The position numbers were made by a program, and so were the translations under genes. A stretch of 64,000 nt of DNA from Straminergon stramineum (taxonomy: Eukaryota > Streptophyta > Bryopsida > Hypnales > Calliergonaceae). Below are positions 1-12,845 of this stretch, piece by piece; within the stretch, counting starts at the first letter, position 1, and every line of letters begins with the position of its first letter. The notes beneath the pieces are model-generated. The model was not told the DNA's origin and did not search any database. It saw only the letters and a program-made list of their open reading frames with translations. The stretch spans positions 997,001 to 1,061,000 of the forward strand of contig OY987266.1 in assembly GCA_963920665.1 (NCBI GenBank). The letters run 5' to 3'.

Positions 1-110
1 TTCTTACGCGGATCATTTTTTCTGCAATAAGTGAGGAAGCCCTTTCGAGATATCAATTTCTAAGTCTCGTGTTCATATTCTGAAAGTTGTGTTGCTTTGC
101 CGTTTTGCAG

Positions 111-3100
111 CTGTCTCGGGGAGCTCTTCTTTCTGAACTTGTAAGTCTCTACTTGGTCGATCCTCTTCATATTCTACGTGGGTCCTCTCTTGATATTGGG
201 AGGATCCTGTAGATTTTGTCCTTCGTTTTGCTTTGTTCTTCTCTCTTGTGATCCTAGATTGTGAGTGGTGGAGATGTTTTGGGTCCGGCAGATATTTTGG
301 GATGGTCAGCAGTTCTGATTTCTTCATGAGCTTGTCTTGTGCATCCTCTTCCATCTACGGTACTCGTTCTTGAACTATTCATTTATCGGGTTGTGGTTCT
401 CGTACGTCTCATGCTTGTTTGTCTGTATCTGTGTTTCCTTTTCAGGTTTCCAAAGGTGTTATGACCTATGTTTCAGCCGAGGTGAAGGATTTGTATGCCC
501 TGTTGGAGAACGAGTTTCATCCTCTGGACCTGGCCGCGAAAGCTCAACCCGTACTTTCGAAACTCCCGAGTTTGAGTGATAAGTTGTCGTCAGCCTCGCC
601 TGTTCCCGAGGTGCATCTAGAGCAGTACGTCCCAGCTCTGGAAAGGCTCACCACTCTCCGAGTTCTTCAGCAGGTCCATTTTCGTTCCCCCTGTCGTTAT
701 TTCTTGTCCTTTTGAGCGCAGTGTTTTTTTCGGCTGATTCCTGTTTGTTTGTTATATAGCGTTTGATTTGCCTTCTTGATAAGGGTCATCACTAGCTCCT
801 GGAGTTGGTTCCTACTTGTAGGCGGATGACTCGTTGCATTCTGGATGGCTCGTTCTGTAACAAGGTAGGAGTGACCTGCGTTTAGATCGTTGTTAATATC
901 TCTTATTCTGGATTCGTGCAATGCAGGCATCCCAAGTCTATTCCACGATGAAAATCTCCGAACTGACTCGAATGGTCAGCTTTTTCGATTTCTCGACTGT
1001 GGAGAAGTTGATCGTCGAGGCCGTGAAGTACAATTATGTGCAAATGAAGGTGGATCATTTGCGAGAAGTTGTTAGCTTCGGGAGTCAGGTGAACTCTTCG
1101 CTCCTTTATTTTTTTTCGAAATCTTTACTGTGTGTAGAGTTCGCCGGTGTGTGCAAATTGACTTCTAATGTTTTTGTTTCTCAAGTCTTTGACTGTTGTC
1201 TTTTGGATTTTTTCAGGATTTGGAATCTGAGAAGGTGAAGAACCACCTTACTATTCTTGCCAAGAGGTTGAAGAAGGCTTGTTTGATGATCCACCCACCT
1301 AGCTTGGAGAGGCCATCGAAGCAAATTTTACCTTTCGGTGAGCTTCAAGCGGTGGTCGAGAAGGAACATAAGAAGCTTCTTGCGCGCAAGGTTTTGATCG
1401 AGCGTCGTAAAGAAGAACAGGAGCGACAAATGCTTGAAATGGTTCGTTTTTTGACTTCGTTAAGCCGCAGCTGGCAAGACTTCCGCCAAGTTTCTTGTTT
1501 TTTTCAAGTTAGCTCTGTTTGGCAGTTTGGGATGTGATCTCGGCAGTTTGGAATGTGCTTCGACTTCATGTTTTATCCTTGGATTGTTGGGGACTCCGGT
1601 GTAGAAGACTGATGTTTTTTCTGAATTTGTTTTCTCCCCCGCCCCCCAATAGGAGAGAGAGGAAGAGTCGAAGCGTCTGAAGCAGCAACGTCTGACCGAA
1701 GAAGCTGAGGCTAAGAGGCTGGCGAACGAGTCCGCTAGGCGAGAGGAAGCGAGGATTCGCAAAGAGATTGAAGAGAAGGAACTCGAAGAAGCCCGTGCGT
1801 TGCTCGCCGAGGCCGAGAAACGGAAGGGCAAGAAGGGCAAGAAAGGAGCTGCTGTGGATGGAGTAAGCGACTAATTCTCTCGTTTCGTGCTCGTTATTGG
1901 TGTGCCGCCGTCACTTGCATCGGTTTTCCCTCGTGCTCAGTGATTATGATAGTTGTATTTTATGGAATCCTGGGGGATTCTGATGTGAACCTTGTATGTC
2001 CGATGGGTGAACGAGTGTTGACTGAAATGAATGGACGGATGAAACTGCAGGACGTTACGAAACTGACCAAGCAGCTGCTTATGGAAGAGGCTTTGAGTGA
2101 GCAAATGAAAGAGCGGCAGGAGATGGAGCGCAAGCTTCTGAAGCTCTCGAAGACTATGGACCATTTGGAACGTGCGAAGCGTGAGGAGGAGAGACCCTTG
2201 ATCGAAGAGGCTTACCACAAGCGTCTCCGGGATGACGAGAGCTTTTATCAACAGCAGCAGGAGGTGAGTTCGCAGCAGGCGTTTCGTGGGATGAATACTT
2301 GTGTTTGTTTCTGATTTTTGTGGATGTTAATACGAGCTTTGTTTTGGGGTTCTTGCAGCAAGCCATTGAGCAGAGCAGGAAGCAGCATGAGACCGACGTG
2401 GTTGAGAAGAACCGGATCATTCGAATGGCCGCAGACAAGGTATGTTTCGGTGGTCATGCTTTGTATGCCCACTTCTTTGTGACTTTCTTGTTGTTGAATC
2501 TGACTGTGATGCCTGTCCTTTTTTGGGGGGAATTCAGGACGTTTTCCAAGTTCAAGTTGTGAGCCGCCGAAAAGGGGAGTTTGAGAGGTTGAAGCGTTTG
2601 CGGGAGGAAAGGCTTGCTGAGGAGCGGGCTATGAGATCCCAGGAACGCGAAATCCGGCGCAAGAAGGAATACTTCAAGAGACTGGAGGAGCAGCGTCTTC
2701 TGAAGATTCAGGAAGAAGAGGAGGCTCGCAAGCGGGAAGGTGGGTATTTCATTTCTGCTTTTGTGGATACCTACCACTGTCCCTGAGGCTCATGTGCTGT
2801 AGCTAGTCCTATTTTGGTGTTCCTGGACAATGTTCGAGTATTATATCCTAAATATGATCGTCTGTAACTCGAATGGGGAGAGTCTAAGAAGTCATTGGAA
2901 TTTTCTTGTGTCGAAAGTCATGGTTCCCGTTGGAAATGAGTTGTGTGGGTCCATGATTCCAAACAAGCGATTCTAAGAAGCGATTATGGGAATAGTGACA
3001 TTTATGGAATGTGAACAATTTGTTTTTTTGCTCTTCAATTCGTGAGGATTACAAAGTGGATCGTCGTGAGATCACGTTGAGAGTGACGTGGAATTTTTTC

Positions 3101-3721
3101 GTTTCTACTTGGGGTTGATGAACTGCTTGTTTTGTTTTTTCAGAGGAAGAGCGCAAACGCAAGGAAGAAGCGGAGCGTCGTGCGAAATTGGAGGAAATGG
3201 CTGCCAAGCAACGTCAGGCCGAGATTGCAGCCGAGGAGAGAGAGAAGCGCGAGAGGGAGGAGGCTTTGCGTGCCAGGCTTGATGACAAGCCTGGGAAGTT
3301 CATCCCGCCTTCCCTTCGCAAGAAGATGGAGAGTGGCGAGGATCTACGGCGTGATGACCGCGACCGCCGAGACGTTCGTCCCCATCCGGAGGAACGTCGG
3401 CCTCTTTTTGGCCGAGGCGGCTTCGCTCCGTCCCGTGAAACGGATCGCCAGGTGGAAGGCGAGGGTGACGCTCCTCCTCCTCCTTCGAACCGCTATCAGC
3501 CGCCTCGCGCTCGCCAGGGTGACCCCGATGGTCCTCCCCCTGGAGCCTATCAGCCTCCAGTCCGTCGCGCTGCTTACGAAGCTCCGGGTGCGCGGGGAGA
3601 TGCGTACGAGCCTCGGCCTGGAGCTTATGCTCCCCCTCGGTTCACCGCAGGCCGGCCTCTGGGTCAGCGTCCCGTCGTTGGGAGTGGTCGACCTGCAGAA
3701 GAGCGTCCAGATCGTTGGTAA
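111..3721 (+). CDS. eIF3a: eIF3a, translation initiation factor 3 subunit A (3' part, copy 1)
   Basis: This is the largest eIF3 subunit, a cytosolic scaffold that helps recruit mRNA and Met-tRNA to the 40S ribosome. The window begins in an intron, so only coding exons 5-13 are visible: 111-140 (a 30-base micro-exon encoding [10 protein letters not shown]), 446-673, 927-1088, 1217-1441, 1653-1862, 2051-2263, 2359-2439, 2538-2739 and 3144-3721 (stop TAA). All have GT/AG borders and join in frame, giving residues 372-1013 of the protein read from copy 2. The first exons hold the C-terminal part of the PCI region. Exons 8-13 encode a long charged Glu/Arg/Lys coiled coil (for example [19 protein letters not shown]). 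The tail is Pro/Arg/Gly-rich. No disabling change is visible. Whether exons 1-4 exist upstream cannot be seen, so this may be a full gene or a 3' fragment. Confidence 0.93.
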
Positions 3722-4270
3722 ATTTTGACAGTGTGTGCTTTGGAGCGCGATAGTTTAACCAGCGAGAATTGTAGGATATAGTCAGCGATTTTATTTTCTT
3801 GTTGCGGTGTGCTTGTAAGGCACATTGCGCTTGGGTGTCGGGCTGAGCAGAGCAGTGTTGGAGTGAGTCCATTTGTTAGATCTTGTGGCTTCGTCCTTCC
3901 TGTTTAGATACTGTCTCGTGAATGCTAGTTCTTCTCTCAGCCGTGTTTCATGGCCTAAGTTTCGTGGTTGAGGTTTTCATGGACACAGTCTGTGGTGTCG
4001 AACTTTCATTTTCAATGTTAATTTGTCCTTTTTTTCTGATTTGGAGGTGGTTTCCTGTCGGTTTGATTATGTTCATTTCGGTCGTCCATTTGGTGCCCTT
4101 TTGAAAGCGGGTTTGTGGATGAGTTTGACGGTTGACGACGGTTTGGTTTCGTACTGGCAACGGGATGTATAAAGTAAGCATTCCAGAATGTTCACCCTGT
4201 CCCAGTTTTTTCTAGTGAGCGAGGTACTTTGGCATGATTTCTTGGTTGATTGGAAATTTGTGATGCTCTA

Positions 4271-4460
4271 AGGGAGGCGAACTCAATACCAACCGCTGAC
4301 CGAATACCACCCAAATGTAGGAACCTTGTTGATCTTAGTATGAGAATCTATAACAGAAGTACATGGCTTAGCTTCACTTAAGGCATGTATTACTGTCATA
4401 GATTCTCACTCTAGGATCAATGAAGTTCTTACATTTAGGTGGTATTGGGTTCGCCTACCT
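4271..4460. mobile_element. 190-bp MITE with TA target duplication, present in left arm only
   Basis: The ends are inverted repeats: AGGGAGGCGAACTCAATACC at the left and the complement of GGTATTGGGTTCGCCTACCT at the right, with a second matching block, CCACCCAAATGTAGGAAC and its counterpart, further in. The flanks are TA at 4269-4270 and TA at 4461-4462. The right arm of the inverted repeat carries the empty site with a single TA at 49357-49358, which proves insertion. No coding capacity. The TA duplication fits Tc1/mariner-type or similar non-autonomous elements; the family was not identified. Confidence 0.88.
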
Positions 4461-4501
4461 TATTGTTGTACAGCAGGAAGTTGCAAACGATGTCCACGTG
4501 G

Positions 4502-5469
4502 GACTGATGGTCATGTCTCTGGGTTAAAGATTTGATCGGGGAGGAGTCCGCTTTTAAGTTTACTGTCCATATGAATTTGGTGCACTGCAATTAGGAATTT
4601 GTTGTACATTATTGCAGATTTGCTTATAATTATTTAAAAACATAATTAAATATGGCACTTAATGAAATTTTCAGAAATTATAACTTGCTGTTGTTGAGTA
4701 GACTGAGAAGTAATATTGAAAATAATCTTAATTATCCAAAGAAGCATGAAGCCAAAGCCATGTGTTTTGGAGAAGTCTTAAGTGTGGGTGAAGTCTCAGT
4801 CTCAAGTTCTAGCAAAGGTCATGAAATCATTTTGCATGGGGTGGGACGAATGGAACTGACAATGGCAAATGCAAAGCACATCATAGTCGAGACTCCAATA
4901 TTGTTCAACCTTGGGGCATGGAGGAGGTCCATCTTGTCTTCTACTTACATGCAATAAGCTAGTATTAACCTTCATTCCTCTAGCAACATCTCTACCACCA
5001 CTTATACAATACAGGGGAGGGACTACAATTTATATTTCATACTTAATAAATTTATAATAAGGGACTATATTTCATATTGCACCTCGTCTAAGTAATAGGA
5101 CTTACTACCAAATTTTATAAGTCTAATTACACTTAATCTTTATGTTATGCATCTTAGGAGTTAAGACTATCATGAAATCTTGGGTATCTTAGTGGCTTCC
5201 TTGAGTCCTTGCCTTTGGGCATGTACTAATTCTAGCTCCCCTAAGTCTTTCATCATCCAATGTGAGATCTTCCACATTCATATACTAAGAGTTGTTAGTG
5301 TTGCCTTTATTCAATTTTATCTTATTTGCCAACACCGCTTAAGTTTCTTCTCTCATGGTTGTCTAATACTTCCCATGCCGCTAGTATTCTCCCTAAGGTT
5401 TTGACACTTGAGGCCATGACACTTCTATTGTTGCTTATATTGAATGGCAAGCATTTCATCTTTATGCAA
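4502..5469. other. Intergenic, no gene recognised
   Basis: AT-rich sequence between the outer and inner left arms. A short stretch around 4640-4740 resembles 38640-38750 in the same orientation (shared core TTTCAGAAATTATAAC), so it is probably an old dispersed repeat. The open frame at 4652-4957 has no recognisable domain, and I do not call it a gene. Confidence 0.5.
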
Positions 5470-7340
5470 TAAAAATTGCATTTAAAAACTTCTTTCAATT
5501 TTTTTTCAACTTTATATTGCTACGATAATACGTTTTCAAAACAAATATTTTTGAAACTTAGTTGTATTTTTTATGATTTTTGGTGTTTTACTCTTTTGGA
5601 TGAGATTATAATAATGCAATGTGTAGAAATCTTTCACTTAGTGGATGCAAGTGCTGATTTTTTGAAGTCTTATTTCTCAACTTATAGATCATAGTAAAAG
5701 ATGCAATTAATAATTCATTTTTCTACTTTGGGGGGCTCAAGATTATTAGGAATTGATTAGTGAACCTATTGGTAATTACTATTACCCTCCTCAAATGGAC
5801 TTTGGAAGTGAAATATCTCCATTTCTAGACCAAAATTCTCTATTTTCCTTGAGTTTTTTTTTTTTCTGTTAAGTCATAAGTGTATCTATTTCCAAACTCA
5901 TGAGCTCAAGATCCTAGGCTCACATGCTAGCAACCGCGGCTCATAACTTGTGTTAAAATTTTGTGAACATCCAACCAAAATTATCTTCATAGGAACCTAC
6001 ATGGATTTTCATTTGTTTGTTCAACAAACAATTGTCCTTTAGGGGTTAAGGATGATTTCATGTTCAGCAAAGTGTATAATCGGGTGAAGTCAAATTTCAA
6101 ATCTATTAGTATTTCAAAGTAGAAAGCAATGTCATAGGATGATATAATCCAAATTTTTATCTAACTAGAAGAATTAATTATAAAATATTGGATCCCTAGA
6201 CCTCTATACTAAACCATATTTAGAATCATGCATATAATTAGGATTTTTGTGATGTCCACAACCTGATATTGCAACTAATCTTTGTGGCACCCTTTAAGTC
6301 CCTTAATTCTAAAAGGACAAGTGGTGATTGTGGAAACTCATCTCTTTTATCCCTATATAAATCATTGGTTTAAAGAATCTAAAATCACTCATTGAAAGTC
6401 AAACTATTGTACAATACCTCTCCTTTTCATTCAAAATTCTAAAAATGGATAGTTGCACTTTTGCCCTATATAGAAGGATTTTCTATCATTCATTGGTTGA
6501 AGTATGGCCACAATGTCCTTTTAGGGTTAAAAAAGTTCAATATTTTCCCTTGACTATGTACTAAAAAAACAACCACAAAACCTAATGAAGGAGGGATCAA
6601 ATTGCTCTTCTATCCATTTGAGTTCATATCTTGCACTTGCACTTGCACTTGCATTGCTTCCAAAGTTTCATTGTTCCTCTCGAAAAACAATCCATTGAAG
6701 GTGATTGAAAGAAATACTTATAATACTTGTTATGTTTTTAAATTTTTGGAAATTGGTATTGTTAATACTATGACTAGAATCTAGTACTATTTTCTTCTTG
6801 AGTTTAGGTTGGATCGGACTATTTGTTATCTCTTTAATTTTTTGTGGTTTAGTTAGGCATATGTGGAATGAACTTTACTTTCATCCTTCTTTTCTAAGAC
6901 ATATTTGGTGGGTACTAATGAGTACTTTGTAATAATTTGAACTACATTCTAGTACTATTTAATTTGGAAATTTTTTGCCAAAATGATATGCCTTAGGTGA
7001 TATATTGTAAAAATTTGGGGGCTACTCTTTGTGGTTTTATTTTGTAAGTATTTTTGTGAATTTTCTAAGAAAGCATGTGACAAAGAAAAGTCAAATTTGT
7101 ACTCATTCATAAATCACTAGAAACCTCAAATTATAGACCTCTTCAAGCAAGATTCTAAGGCATTTGCAATGCTATGTTTTGAAAACCCTCCACAAAAAAG
7201 ATGAGGGGGTCATGAGTTGTTGAAGTTGTGAAAATTTTAGTTTGTATTTCCAAAAAAAAGGTACTTCAAAATACTACTCCGACCCCCTCTAAAATTTCAT
7301 GTGTGACAAACATTTGGGAAACCTTTTCCATAGTCATATA
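5470..7340. repeat. Inner left arm of the inverted repeat (diverged)
   Basis: Blocks of this segment match 39515-42960 in inverted orientation and mirrored order. Examples are 5600-5830 against 42600-42940, 5890-6060 against 41270-41420, 6080-6250 against about 41030-41230, 6303-6540 against 40773-41002, and 7040-7335 against 39526-39830. Unlike the outer arm, the matches carry many substitutions and indels. Its position next to the eIF3a arm mirrors the right side once the Copia element is removed. No gene is visible. A short (TTGCAC)n tract lies at 6631-6653. Confidence 0.82.
6303..6540. mobile_element. TTAA-bordered MITE, ~230-bp subfamily (copy in inner left arm)
   Basis: Starts TTAATTCTAAAAGGACA and ends TGTCCTTTTAGGGTTAA, so both ends are TTAA plus an inverted repeat. 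The body shares blocks such as AAAGTCAAACTATTGTA and GATAGTTGCACTTTTGCC with elements at 18219-18447, 40773-41002 and 60494-60720. The copy at 40773 occupies the mirrored position in the right arm, so this insertion predates the inverted duplication. A remnant of another member ends with TTAA at 6046-6049. Confidence 0.85.
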
Positions 7341-8878
7341 ATTTATGAAAATTGCCCCTAAGATATGGTAAAACCACATTTTTTTAATTCAGCCTTAAGA
7401 AAAATTTCATCTCATTCCAAATAGAACTCCAAAAGTTTTGTACCTAAATCTAATTGCCATGCAAAATAATACAAAATTGTACAAGGGGTTCTTCCAACTA
7501 TCCTTGAATGCTAATTCCTAGTTCCTTTAAACCTTTTTTGGATGTTCTTTGATGATAGGGCTTCATTTGATGAAATTTAGCTAGTTGCAAGTTCCCCAAG
7601 TTCTCTGATTGTAGAAACTTGGCCATAGGCAAAGTAATTGCCATGTCCAATAATAATAATAATAATAATTTTTTAGATTTGGAATTTTTTTTAAATATTA
7701 TTTAGTTATATAAAATTTTTAACATTTTAAAAATTTCAATATTTGAAAATTTCACTTTTTTTTAAATTCAAAAGAAAATTCTAGCCAACAATGGTTGGTC
7801 CCCAATATGGGGAACAAGCCTAAAACGGCTCTCCAATGTAGTTGAAAAACATCTAATATGTGAAGCACAAAGACGACCCAATGGGTCAAATCCTCCTTTT
7901 GAGTAGTGGTTTTTCCATGATTTTATAATGTCTATGCATTTTGGTTACCAAGGAACTTGCACTTGAAGGGTTGAAACATGCTTACATGCAATGGTTGAAG
8001 TTGATGTGAAGTATGAGATGATAATGTCAAGACATCCTAACCATTCTCCTTTGTAGCCAACAAGTGTAATGAGTGAATTGTGCCCATCTAATATCAAGAG
8101 GTGTCAATTTGTAGGAGAAATTTTGCGACAACTCTCTTATGACTTTACAAAATGAAATATCCACAAGGCCCCCCCATCATCTAAGCCTTCAACTCCATTG
8201 CTAGAGTTGCCCCAGGCATGCATCTCATAATATAATTTCTTCTCATATGTTTTTCACAGATAATGTAGAAATGCGTGATGAACTATTTTCCACATTAATA
8301 CATGACAAAGCACTTAATCATTCCCATAGATTGGAAATGATTGAGTGTACCAAATGTGAACCCTATTTGGTAAGCATTAAAGCCCCCTTTCCTTCTCCTC
8401 GCCTTCATATGGGCATGTACCTAAAATTCATTGTAATTTCAAATGTGATTGGGGACACAAGCATGTGTACCATATAGAGTTTGGATATTATGGGGTATTC
8501 AACTAAAAGGAAGCCACATTCTCCAACTACAAATGGTCCTATCCAACTCTAATACTAGAAGACACCTTTGTTTTTTATGTCTTAAAAAACATGAAAATAC
8601 GTTTTTTCTAACATCTGATATGCCCTTGTGAATAGTGTCCAAATTTTTTTTTAAAGATAGATGTGGTAAAAACATGAAAAAATTTGAGAAAACATGCCAA
8701 GTTTATAGTGCAACGTTTACATAGACATGGTTAAAGAAGGTGCCAAAAGTATGCCATGTGGTAGCCACATCACCTCCATATTAGTGCCACAAAGAGTTTT
8801 TTTCACCCAACCTAGAGATGATGTGGCAGTTGACGACTTGACGTAGCATCTAACAACATGATGTCTGAGAAAATTAAT
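7341..8878. other. Intergenic AT-rich DNA, no gene seen
   Basis: No domain-bearing frame or RNA gene was recognised. A short (AAT)n run lies near 7650-7671. Small open frames around 8247-8631 show no homology signal that I recognise. Confidence 0.5.
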
Positions 8879-9608
8879 GAGTGATTGCAAGAAAGACCGG
8901 TCCTATTTTGCGTCACATTTGGAGTGACGGAATTGTCATTGGCCATAACTTTTGTAGTATGAAGCCCATGTACTTGAAATTTTTATTAAAGGTGACTAAC
9001 TTGGTACTAATGAGATTCCTTATTTTTCAGAAATTTTCAAAAAACTTTTTATAATTAAATTTCAATTTTGCTAATTTGTCACACTTTGGGGTTTAGGGGT
9101 TTTCAGTATCGTGGAGTATCCAAAATTAATGGTGTAGACTTGAAAATTTTGTGGGCTATTTCCATACTAGGCGGGCATGTGCTTGACAAAGGGCACTTCA
9201 AAAACATTATTTTTTTGTCCTCCACATGCATGCAAATAAGGGTCCCTTGTGCGTGTCATTGTGAACATTGAAGATGGTTTCTCTTTCATTTTTTTGGTGA
9301 AATCTCTTCATCATGAAATCCTCTCAAATTGCCAATTTTTAGTTTCTTCGAAAATTCTTTTTCCTATTTTTTACAAATTAAAACATCAAAGTGTCTATTT
9401 TCTACAAAAATTGTGTCACTCTATTTTGTGAATAACTTTTGACCCACATTTTTCTTATGCCTCAAATTTTGGTGATATGATATTTCTATTGTTACACTAA
9501 TTATACATATTTTATTTTTATTTTTAAATGTTTTTTTCCAACATGTCACAGTACAACGGGCAAAAAGCCAAATGCTACAAAAATGGTCGGACTTTCTTGC
9601 AATGACCC
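8879..9608. mobile_element. 730-bp inverted-repeat element, 4-bp target duplication
   Basis: Starts GAGTGATTGCAAGAAAGACC and ends with the complement, CTTGCAATGACCC. Flanking 4-bp duplications are TAAT at 8875-8878 and 9609-9612. The termini and sub-terminal sequence (CCTATTTTGCGTCACA, then GGCCATAACTTTTGTAG) match the element at 26116-26831 in opposite orientation. No transposase frame is visible, so it is non-autonomous. Confidence 0.78.
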
Positions 9609-12600
9609 TAATAGTGTTTTGAGCAACATTAGCTTCAACATCAAGAAGAATTTTGATATTATTTTTAGTGATGTCAATGTTGACATTGGGATATCTCTTG
9701 AGATATTTTTTGAGACATAAGATTTGATATCAATGACATTTTTTGAGACACTTTACGACATCAACTTTGATGTAGACCATATAGAATATGTCATACATTG
9801 TACATCATACATAATATGTGGTATTTATGTTGCATGGCTTGAAAAGCCACTTATTGTGAGTATATAGACAAGAAAAGACAAGCTATTAAATAATACAAGT
9901 GGGGTGGTACAAGGGAAGACAAACCATATGGAATTTGTAGATTTTCCGAATTATACAAAGTAGTTGAAGTTGACATCTCAAAAAAGATCTTGACATCTCA
10001 TTTGACGTCTTAGTTGATGTTGCAAACAATATTTGGACGTTTCAGTTGATGTTTCAATTGACTTCTATAAAATCATTGTTCAAATTTTTAGATGGTGTCA
10101 ATTGTCAAAGTGTGCTCACATGGCATGCCATTTCATCCTTGTTGAAACGCATGTCAAGGAGAAATGGAATTACTTAATACAAACTACAACAAATAGCAAA
10201 ATCATTTTTTTTGGTTCCCAATATGTCTTGTTGTTTATAAGAAGGTTAACACAAGAACTTCAACGAGACTAGGATGGATTGAATTTCATACATCATTGGA
10301 AAAATGATCTAAAATTGAGAACAATTTACGTTCAATTCTAAATTATGTAGGACAATGGAAGTATATATTTATAAAAATTAGATAATGTAGAACACATTAG
10401 ACTAATTGTTTAGGACTTATTAACTCCTAAAGGACCATAAGGCCACCATGTGGCTTCTACAATATTGTATTTTGCAACCCTGGTCCTTTAGGGGTTAATA
10501 CAATTAGAGGTACATTAGAAATGCAATGGAAAATGTAGTCAATTTGCTATTTTTTCCCTTCCATGCAATCTTTTTTTAAAAGTCATCCAAAGAGATACCC
10601 TTTCTCTGTGCTTTTCACATGTGGTTTGCTTTTTACCATAGCCCACAATAACTTCTACTAAATTACTTGCTATCAAATTGAAAGGCCTTGCTAATGTGGC
10701 ATGTCATTGTTTTCTTAGACGTTTTAAAAATCATTTCTATATTTTTTCTAATGTCTCCTAGAACATCATTGTCATTGTCACACACAACATCAACTCCTTT
10801 TGTCATTGACATCCACACATTTCCTTCAACATCAAATTAAATTTTGACTTCCAAAGTTGCAATACCATCTTTTTGCTTATGTTTTTAAAAACATCCTTGT
10901 TCAATGCTAATGTCAAAAAAGGTTGGTTCCTTCTACTATAAGCCTTGAGTGACTTCAAAGACAAATTTGGGTGCCTTCAATAAAACTAGCTTAGCCAAGT
11001 GGCACCCCAAACACCAAGAGTGAATAGATTAGGTTAGTACTAGACTCGTGCTACAACCTTCCATCTCACTTATTTCACAATCAAAGGCCATTCTAAATCC
11101 TACATTTTCACAAAATATTCCTTTAATTCATGCTCTTCTAAATCAAAATCATTGTTATCTTTCTAGTTAATAGTGACACTATTATGAGATTTTTGGGCAA
11201 TACATCCATCCAATTGTAGCCAAGGCTTTGTTTTAGAGTTTGAGAATCTGCTTGCATGAAACCACAATTAATATTGGTAAGAGAAGAGACCAATGCCCAA
11301 CATTTTCCAACAAAGCTAGGCCATTGAAGCCTTCCACTCAGGACGATAGTGGTGGATGCATTGTAGCCACCACTCCCACCACTTGTACAAGGATTCTAGT
11401 TGATTACATCAAATTTCTCATTCTTTGAGTTGTTGTCAATGCTCATAGGAAAGATTGTGCATTGAGATAAGATATTCACATTCAAGTCAATCATGTGGTG
11501 CCTGATATCTACCTCCAAGCTCTTCAATCGACATCTACCATGATTGTCTATTGAGCAAGAAACCAAGACCAACTACAACAAGATCAAACTTGGGCTTTCT
11601 CATAGGTTTATTCATGTGAGTTTACAAATATTTTATGACCTCAAGCTAGTTGCAAGATGTCTATTGTTTACCTATGAAGAATTGTATTTTTGGCTGCTAC
11701 AAAAACTAAAATTGCAAGTTGAAGTTTTCAATCTAGACCCTCATAGAATCCATCACAAATATTGAACTCTCTATTCTTGTAAGTGTGTCTAAATGCTTAC
11801 TTTGAAATTCACCCTAAATCCACTTGACCTTTTCCCGATTTTTGTACTGCAACACAACATTTCCATTCCCAAACCACCCAAACCATGATGGCAAGGGTTC
11901 CTTTATCTATCCATGCCACTAAATTCACAGTCCAAAACTTTGAACCACCTAGGTACAAGCAACTGGCTAATGGTCTTAGGGTCTTTTTAAGTAGTAAATT
12001 TTGGGAGGGGTTTGGGGTAGGATATGTCTACTTTATTTGCTAATACACAAATCATACCTTCATCCAGCTTACTTGCAATAAGTGGTGATTACAAGTGTCT
12101 ATACTCTAGTAAATGATATTTTGTGCATTTGAAGACAATTCAAAGATACACTTGAGATAAGAACACCCATAACTGCTCAATTTAAGCAATTCAGCATAGG
12201 TGGGGGCAACTTTTTCTAGAAAAAATATTTTTTTCAATTTTGGCAATTGAAAATCATGAATTTTCAAAAAAAATTTAGAATTTTTGGATAAGGCATCTAA
12301 TTTCTACAAATTTTCAAAGTAGAACTTCCTAGGGCACCCATAACCACACTCTACAAAACCTACCTTGATTCTAGCACCGAAATCTAAAAAAATCAGAGCT
12401 CACCAACCACAATTAAATATGAAGATGGTTTCAACATACTCTAGGGAGCACTTCAAGGGAACTCTACTCTCAAATTATGGGTACACTTATGGTTTTAGGT
12501 GTTCCTACCTTATATGACACCGCAAGGTTTCTTCAAAGTCTTGACATTTAAAATTTACCTTTTGTCTTGAACAAAGTGACGAGATTTTGATGAGATGCCT

Positions 12601-12845
12601 CTACGACACATGCGACAGGTCAAAATATAGTCAGGCCCTGATCGAATGTGCTATCATGTGCTATATTTGGTCATTTGCAGCAGAGTTGTCGCACATGCTC
12701 CTACAAGAATTCGACCCATGAGACTTTGAGAGACATCTAGACAAAGTCAACATGGGTATTATAATCAAAACAATTGCATTTAAAACAATTGCATTTATAT
12801 GAATACAACAAAAAAATGTACAGAAAAAAGCTGCAGACTAGAGCG
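9609..12845. other. Intergenic DNA downstream of SKI3
   Basis: Apart from the 79-bp element at 10420-10498, nothing here could be assigned. The sequence at 9620-10880 repeats short GATGTCAATGTTGACATT-like words in both orientations, as an old foldback element might, but I could not define its borders. Open frames at 11240-11428 and 11544-11765 show no known domain. The SKI3 3' UTR and polyadenylation site should lie just left of 12846. Confidence 0.45.
10420..10498. mobile_element. 79-bp minimal TTAA-bordered MITE
   Basis: A near-perfect short hairpin: TTAACTCCTAAAGGACCA at the left and TGGTCCTTTAGGGGTTAA at the right, leaving about 43 bases between. It has the same termini as the other TTAA elements of the window and is probably an internally deleted derivative. 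The flanks also read TA on both sides, so a TA duplication outside the TTAA cannot be excluded for this copy. Confidence 0.83.

Larger units (their letters stand above)
1..4501. repeat. Outer left arm of large inverted repeat (eIF3a arm)
   Basis: This segment is the reverse complement of about 49318-53626. Every open frame seen in one arm recurs in the other with coordinates summing to 53627, so there is no net insertion or deletion from 1 to 4270. The stretches I compared base by base, including the long intron at 2787-3088 and the 3' flank, were identical. Identity stops at 4270, where a 190-bp MITE is inserted. Beyond it about 39 further bases align with three mismatches, then homology ends. 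The arm continues past the left edge of the window, so its full length is unknown. Confidence 0.97.

Noticed and set aside
1460..1840. Serine-rich minus-strand frame of 126 residues, mirrored at 51787-52167
   Set aside because: It is the antisense shadow of the Glu/Arg coiled-coil exon 9 of eIF3a.
3132..3728. 198-residue frame overlapping eIF3a exon 13, also at 49899-50495
   Set aside because: It is an alternative frame of the GC-rich last exon; the 177-residue frame matches the charged eIF3a tail and joins exon 12 in phase.
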